Below, one piece after another: positions 60,501 through 64,000 of a stretch of 64,000 bases of DNA. The position numbers were made by a program, and so were the translations under genes. Each line of letters opens with the position of its first letter. The first letter of the stretch is position 1. Location: positions 620,001 through 684,000 of the forward strand of contig JBLXDJ010000001.1 of the NCBI GenBank assembly GCA_048264105.1, written 5' to 3'. The notes under the pieces are model-generated. The model ran no database searches and was not told the DNA's origin. It was given only the letters and a program-made list of their open reading frames with translations. The stretch is from Oceanospirillum sp048264105 (GTDB taxonomy: Bacteria; Pseudomonadota; Gammaproteobacteria; Pseudomonadales; Halomonadaceae).

Positions 60501-61409
60501 AAGCATCAGGCTGCATTTGAACAGGCTCTGCCGGATCCGGAAGCCTTTATGGAGTGGCAGACGCTCAGGGAAAACCTTGAGAAAAAGCGTCATGAAGCAG
60601 AAGTGACCCTGCGGCTGAATCTGGATAATCTGCACAGTCTGATTGGCTCTGAGGCGACACTGAAGGTATATACAGATCTGCAGGATGAACTCAGCTCCCG
60701 TAACGTTAATGCAGCGCTCAAAAAAATGGCAGGGCTGGAGAAACAGTTGAACGATGTCACAGAGCGACAGGAAGCGCTTAAAACCGAATTCACCGAACTT
60801 CGTCAGATGATCAAGCAGGATGAGACCCGCCGATCGGGTATTCAGACGTTGGCGGAAGAGATCGATCGTCAGCAGAAAAAGGCCGATCTGTGGGCGCAGA
60901 TGAACGATATGCTGGGTTCTGCCAAGGGGGATAAGTTCCGCTTATTTGCTCAGGGGCTGACACTGGAATATCTGATTGAACTGGCTAACCGTCAACTTCG
61001 CCAGCTTCACGACCGATATCAGCTGCGGCGCAAAAACAATGGTGATTTGGAAATAGAGATTCTGGATACCTGGCAAGCGGATGCGGTCCGTGATACCCGA
61101 ACACTGTCCGGAGGGGAGAGCTTTCTGGTCAGTTTAGCTCTGGCGTTAGCCCTGTCTGATCTTGTTAGCCATAAAGTGCGTATCGATTCACTTTTTCTTG
61201 ATGAAGGCTTTGGTACACTGGACAGTGAAACATTGGAGATGGCACTGAATGCGCTGGATAATCTGAATGCCAGTGGCAAGATGATCGGTGTTATCAGTCA
61301 TATCAGTGCTATGAAAGAGCGTATTCCGGTTCAGATTAAAGTGAATAAAAAGCCGGGGCTGGGAATCAGTGAGCTGGATGATATTTTCCGTTTTACGCCT
61401 TCAGAATAG
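57564..61409 (+). CDS. sbcC: Exonuclease subunit SbcC (Rad50-like ATPase)
   Basis: ATPase and coiled-coil arm of SbcCD; 1281 residues, longer than E. coli SbcC (1048). Walker A GATGAGKT is at 37-44. Long Gln/Leu/Glu-rich coiled coils meet at the zinc hook CPLC (Cys596, Cys599). The signature LSGGESFLVSLALALALSD and Walker B SLFLDEGFGTLD are near the end. A 7-residue tandem duplication (PALNNxN) lies at about 687-700, just after the hook. It is translationally coupled to sbcD. Confidence 0.96.
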   Translation: MKILSVRLKNLNALRGEWKIDFTRAPFDSSNLFAIVGATGAGKTTLLDAICLALYHETPRLQVSKDNNQLMTHHTQDCLAEVEFAVNGDVYRAFWAQRRAAKTQRLQTATVELADEEGNILASKVNDKKRLVEELTGLDFGRFTKSMMLSQGQFAAFLNADKQERANLLERMTGTEVYGQISERIFLRHKAEQDAVAQLKYRLEGIELLSPEQTAEYQARIEAISADLESLQPEQKQLDAELNALRQLEKLWLKKQDAEQSLKDAGHAFKEHKAELNALEKAIPAQQIQPYFQKLEELTSQLARANEQKEALQRQKAQQGDELQKAEHRFTTAETALKADKAHKDAAEQRLNNELAPLDEKIRQLANQVQEHKALLAPEEAQLAQLETQRQQLNEQFNQQQHLFRQNEQWLAQHSRISRLGEVLPQLSEQFNQQAETYQERVSLQQTLNQSDEELIRLKKDLSPLIEQQKNADQQRQQLFAQLQPLEQQIAAHRIADETGGRHLLTELNHLIQPCQQLGYLQQEYIKQHQSLAQQEQAFESNRQESEKLTLQRTQLRDEYKQCNSHLQDLERLFERERQISDLQTYRNRLQPEEACPLCGSHEHPAIETYQAITLSETESRVAKMRERLERVRKQGEQVNSKVDQLQVRFEALQQDQQQRQQVLRDLETNWQQGCQQLHDTVARIAPALNNANPALNNTNVAGDLTAPLQELCHQIGTISSLRETSENIAPELMQAVQHLAAELQTQVDHKESLKQQLWQLQQQQSASEKQYQDTLAKSQEAQQQIELISARIGHDQEALAKIEKRQQTLDQVIKETLAGFGRTLPELADQPGYLAQMQADVRQWQELADKQLKLQQYLRELELQATNLQQQMASQKARCEQIAQAHETLSRDYQALKEERHLTFGSATLDEERTRLHGQLQQSEKQLEIARSALTAHKEKFEALKARLSQQEDYCLDYATQREDAAVIWQQQLEKSPFKHQAAFEQALPDPEAFMEWQTLRENLEKKRHEAEVTLRLNLDNLHSLIGSEATLKVYTDLQDELSSRNVNAALKKMAGLEKQLNDVTERQEALKTEFTELRQMIKQDETRRSGIQTLAEEIDRQQKKADLWAQMNDMLGSAKGDKFRLFAQGLTLEYLIELANRQLRQLHDRYQLRRKNNGDLEIEILDTWQADAVRDTRTLSGGESFLVSLALALALSDLVSHKVRIDSLFLDEGFGTLDSETLEMALNALDNLNASGKMIGVISHISAMKERIPVQIKVNKKPGLGISELDDIFRFTPSE
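59622..59663 (+). repeat. 21-bp in-frame tandem duplication inside sbcC
   Basis: Two 21-base units (59622-59642 and 59643-59663) differ at one base (GCTAAT versus ACTAAT at the end). Each encodes PALNNAN or PALNNTN. Length is a multiple of three, so the frame is kept. Confidence 0.9.
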
Positions 61410-61465
61410 TCTTTTCAGGGATGATGGAAGCTACTTTGCAATACATTAGGTACACAGAGGTCACT

Positions 61466-61852
61466 ATGTCATATCTTAAAAATTTCAAACGTACTTTAGC
61501 TGCAGTTGTCGCCCTTGTTATGTTTTCAGCGTCACTGAACTCTGCTCAGGCTGGGATGATCAGCAATGCAACGATTATCCAGCAGCTGGATCGTCAGCAG
61601 GCAGTTGCCTTGTTTGACCGGGCTGATGTCCGGTCTCAGTTAACTCAGTTGGGTGTCGATCCTGAACTGGCTAAGTCACGGGTTGCCGCCATGTCAGATG
61701 CTGAGATTATTCAGTTGAATCAGCATCTGGCTGATCAGCCGGCGGGTCAGGATATTCTGGGACTGGCCTTTATGGTGTTTGTCGTGTTCGTGATTACCGA
61801 TATGTTGGGAGCTACCGATGTATTTCCGTTCGTGAAAAACATCAATCGCTAA
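61466..61852 (+). CDS. PA2779-like small exported membrane protein
   Basis: 128 residues from ATG 61466 (AGAGG 6 bases upstream). It has a signal peptide (MSYLKNFKRTLAAVVALVMF..., cleavage near AQA-GM), then a helical part with Gln and Asp residues (NATIIQQLDRQQAVALFDRADVRSQLTQLGVDP), and a C-terminal membrane segment (GLAFMVFVVFVITDMLGATD). This matches the Pseudomonas PA2779-type family of unknown function. The next gene encodes the C39-like partner peptidase found with it in Pseudomonas. Confidence 0.8.
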   Translation: MSYLKNFKRTLAAVVALVMFSASLNSAQAGMISNATIIQQLDRQQAVALFDRADVRSQLTQLGVDPELAKSRVAAMSDAEIIQLNQHLADQPAGQDILGLAFMVFVVFVITDMLGATDVFPFVKNINR

Positions 61853-61940
61853 CCCTCCTCTGATGAAAATCGTTGCAGTATGATGGTGGTGAAGGGCATT
61901 AGCCTTTAACACCATCTGCTGCACTCAAAACACTCTGCTC

Positions 61941-63032
61941 ATGCTTTTCACCGAAGATTCTATGTCCGCTATCACTTCTTTTTTTTCAGGCATCGGGCTT
62001 ATAAAGCGACGTTGTCTTTTTTGGTCTTGGGTGCTGATCTCAATGATCACCCTCAGTGGCTGCAGTAATACACCCATCCGGCAGGATAGCGGGAACTCTG
62101 AGTTATTATCTGCTGATGGTGCAGGTGCATTTCCTCATCCGGAAAAACAGCAGCAAAACCTGCAGCAGGTGCCTTTTTTTCCGCAGGAGCGCTACCAATG
62201 CGGTCCGGCAGCCCTTGCCACAATCTTATCGCACCAGGGATATGAGGTAGCACCGGAGGACCTTGTTGAGCGGGTTTATCTGCCGGAGCAGGAAGGGACC
62301 TTACCTCTTGAGATGGTGAGCACCGGCCGAAGTTTTGGTCTGCTGGCTTATCGGCTTGAACCTGAACTGAATCACCTGTTACTTCAGGTTGAAGCCGGTT
62401 ATCCGGTGCTGGTTTTTCAGAATCTTGGCCTTGAGAGCCTGCCACAATGGCATTTTGCTGTGATTGTTGGTTTTGACCTTGTCCAAAACGAACTGATTTT
62501 GCGTTCAGCGACTTATCGGGAACACAGAGTCGACTTTAAGACCTTTACGAATACCTGGGACAGGGCAGATCGCTGGGCATATGTTTTTCTGAAACCCGGT
62601 ACATTGCCGGCAGAGCCCGCCTTAAAAACCTATCTTGAAGCAAGTCTTGATCTTGTTGATGTTGGTTTGACGGTGTCGGCACAAAAAGCGCTGGAGCGTG
62701 GTGTTAAACAGTGGCCGGCATCTGATGAGCTGCGGCTGACGCTTTCTAATACCTACTTCCAGTCCGGGCTGTTTGATGCTGCTTCGGATACGCTTCTGAA
62801 CAGCCCGTCGTTGTCTCACTCCGGACAGATCTGGAATAACGTTGCCTACATTCAACTGGCCAGGCAGTGTCACAGCAGCGCCTTTCAGGCTGTGCAATGT
62901 GCCATTACGCTATCGCCGGACGATGAGAATATTCAGCATAGCCTTCAGGATATTCTCGGTAAGAGTCGGCGACCTGATGGCGAGCAGGCTTGCCCCCAAC
63001 TTAACTGCCCGAAAACAGTGGATGGCTTCTGA
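61941..63032 (+). CDS. PA2778-like lipoprotein cysteine peptidase (C39-like) with TPR
   Basis: 363 residues. A lipobox LSGC (Cys41) follows a hydrophobic stretch, so it is probably lipid-anchored. The C39-like peptidase domain has VPFFPQERYQCGPAALATIL with catalytic Cys87 and PQWHFAVIVGFD with His171. The C-terminal third looks like TPR helices (AQKALERGVKQWPASDELRLTLSNTYFQSG). ATG 61941 or 61962 could start it; neither has a good ribosome site. It follows the small PA2779-like gene by 88 bp. The small protein may be its substrate or anchor, which is inference. Confidence 0.85.
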   Translation: MLFTEDSMSAITSFFSGIGLIKRRCLFWSWVLISMITLSGCSNTPIRQDSGNSELLSADGAGAFPHPEKQQQNLQQVPFFPQERYQCGPAALATILSHQGYEVAPEDLVERVYLPEQEGTLPLEMVSTGRSFGLLAYRLEPELNHLLLQVEAGYPVLVFQNLGLESLPQWHFAVIVGFDLVQNELILRSATYREHRVDFKTFTNTWDRADRWAYVFLKPGTLPAEPALKTYLEASLDLVDVGLTVSAQKALERGVKQWPASDELRLTLSNTYFQSGLFDAASDTLLNSPSLSHSGQIWNNVAYIQLARQCHSSAFQAVQCAITLSPDDENIQHSLQDILGKSRRPDGEQACPQLNCPKTVDGF

Positions 63033-63389
63033 GCCGTTCCTCTCCTGTCTGTCGTAATAGAAAGTATAGAAAAGAGGTACGCTTACTTATCGTTAGCGTA
63101 TCTCTTTGAACCCTCTCAGTTACCGAAAAACATCCCCCTGTCATTGCTAATATGCGGTTAAATCGGGCTTTTTCGCCTGAATTGCAGCCGTTAGCGGGTA
63201 TTGTTTAATCACTTGTTTTAATTTGATGAATAATTACCGTGTTATATTCGACGTATTTACTCTAATATGCTCGTCCCGATATTTGCCTTTCAGATACTTA
63301 TTAAGACTATAGTGTAATCAATATCTGGAATGCAGTTTCAGTCAGACTTAACAGAATAATTTTGATCCCAGACCCGAGGACTTCAAACG
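63033..63389. other. Gene-free AT-rich stretch before the second adaptor gene
   Basis: It holds a terminator-like hairpin (63071-63107) and then an AT-rich region with several weak -10-like runs (GTTATATTCG, CTAATATGC). No gene. GAGGA lies 9 bases before the ATG at 63390. Confidence 0.5.
63071..63107. terminator. Terminator-like hairpin after the PA2778-like gene
   Basis: AAAGAGGTACGCT (63071-63083) pairs with AGCGTATCTCTTT (63095-63107) with one G-U pair, loop of 11. Confidence 0.65.
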
Positions 63390-64000
63390 ATGCCCGCTTC
63401 ATCACGCTCCCTTGTGATCGCCTGCGCACTGACATCCACCTTATTACTGTCCGGTTGCCAGCAGGAAGAGACTGCTGTGACCACTGAAGAGATTATCCGC
63501 CCGGTTAAGCTTGCCACCATAGGTCATCAGAGTGTCTCTATCCGCTATTTTCCGGCGGAGTTTGTTGCCAGCCAGGAAACGGATCTGGCATTCAGGGTGT
63601 CGGGTGAATTGGAAACGCTTCCGGTGACCGAGGGTGAAAAAGTCCGTAAGGGGCAGGTACTGGCAGCGCTTGATGATCAGGACTTTCTGCTCAACGTAAA
63701 ACAGCGCCAGACCGCATACGATCTGGCCAAACTGCAGCATCAGCGCATCAGTGCCATGGTGGTTCAGAAAGCCGCGACTCAGGCGCAGCTGGATGAGGTC
63801 AAAACCAGTATGGAGCAGGCTGAAACAGCCTTAAAACAAGCTCAGAATCAGCTGGCCTACAGCAAAATCAAAGCGCCTTACGATGGTGTGATCGCCCGTG
63901 TGTACGCTGACAACTACGAGTTTGTCAGTGCGACAGCTCCCATCGTGAAACTAGAAAATGCAGAGACCATCGATGTGCGCTTTCAGGTGCCGGAAGACCT
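63390..64000 (+). CDS. RND efflux periplasmic adaptor lipoprotein, 3' end missing
   Basis: Starts at ATG 63390 with GAGGA upstream and runs off the window after 203 codons. Signal peptide with lipobox LSGC (MPASSRSLVIACALTST..., Cys at 23). Lipoyl-like halves QETDLAFRVSGELETLPVTEGEKVRKGQVLAALDDQD and YSKIKAPYDGVIARVYADNYEFV flank a short coiled coil, with the beta-barrel start IDVRFQVPED at the edge. Independent of the RND operon at 38384; a permease gene is expected just beyond the window. Confidence 0.9.
   Translation, partial: MPASSRSLVIACALTSTLLLSGCQQEETAVTTEEIIRPVKLATIGHQSVSIRYFPAEFVASQETDLAFRVSGELETLPVTEGEKVRKGQVLAALDDQDFLLNVKQRQTAYDLAKLQHQRISAMVVQKAATQAQLDEVKTSMEQAETALKQAQNQLAYSKIKAPYDGVIARVYADNYEFVSATAPIVKLENAETIDVRFQVPED

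Noticed and set aside
56314..61409. SbcCD as part of a phage-defence cassette
   Set aside because: Normal SbcD and SbcC with all motifs and no defence genes alongside; it is a standard repair pair.
1..64000. tRNA, rRNA, CRISPR array, insertion sequence or prophage
   Set aside because: No cloverleaf-like genes, no regularly spaced repeats, no transposase or integrase frames, and no sharp change in codon use were seen.

Overview
The window looks like chromosomal DNA of a marine gammaproteobacterium, most likely an Oceanospirillales relative (Neptunomonas/Amphritea/Marinobacterium type). The basis is the gene mix: a PpsR/PpsA pair as in Pseudomonas, homologues of the Pseudomonas PA2779-PA2778 pair, HopJ- and DUF2947-type proteins seen mostly in marine gammaproteobacteria, and several c-di-GMP enzymes. 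This placement is inference; there is no rRNA gene. I see no tRNA, rRNA, CRISPR array, insertion sequence, prophage or integrase, and no obvious island.

Region 1 (1-14330) is a catabolic block. It encodes the whole valine branch from isobutyryl-CoA to propionyl-CoA: acyl-CoA dehydrogenase, enoyl-CoA hydratase, 3-hydroxyisobutyryl-CoA hydrolase, MmsB and MmsA (cut by the window edge). Propionyl-CoA synthetase PrpE follows, then a five-gene branched-chain-amino-acid-type ABC importer and a further crotonase. Two features tie the block together. One is a pair of ACGT-AA/TT-ACGT dyads that resemble LiuR operators, one before the dehydrogenase operon and one before the importer. The other is a recurring AAC-AAT-AAC (ARN-triplet) tract in the leaders, of the kind Hfq/Crc binds in Pseudomonas catabolite repression.

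Region 2 (14331-24657) holds a CHASE-GGDEF diguanylate cyclase overlapping a MATE exporter, PPK2, PpnP, a lytic transglycosylase with a Tat-like signal, a PilZ protein, and divergent ppsR/ppsA with a TTG start for ppsA, then a DUF3015 protein. Region 3 (24658-38100) has an envelope pair (DUF4105 protein and a lipoprotein alpha/beta hydrolase), a Rid protein, DUF3010, NudC, a sodium:solute symporter translationally coupled to a divergent metallophosphoesterase-fold protein that lacks most metal ligands, YcjX-YcjF, DUF2798, and divergent rnb and rraA.

Region 4 (38100-50760) has a complete RND efflux operon, GhrA, an SLC13/DASS transporter, a B12-type radical SAM protein with a CX4CX2C cluster motif, a YkgJ-like cysteine protein, PpiC, YjbQ and HopJ. 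Region 5 (50760-64000) has two more c-di-GMP proteins, a lipoprotein cytochrome c, DUF2947, SbcD-SbcC with a small in-frame tandem duplication near the zinc hook, the PA2779-PA2778-type pair (small exported protein plus C39-like lipoprotein peptidase), and the start of a second RND adaptor.

Most genes are plain housekeeping or catabolic genes. The best candidates for something undescribed are the symporter/pseudo-phosphoesterase pair, the PA2779-PA2778 pair, the CX4CX2C radical SAM protein, and the shared leader tract of the valine/propionate block.
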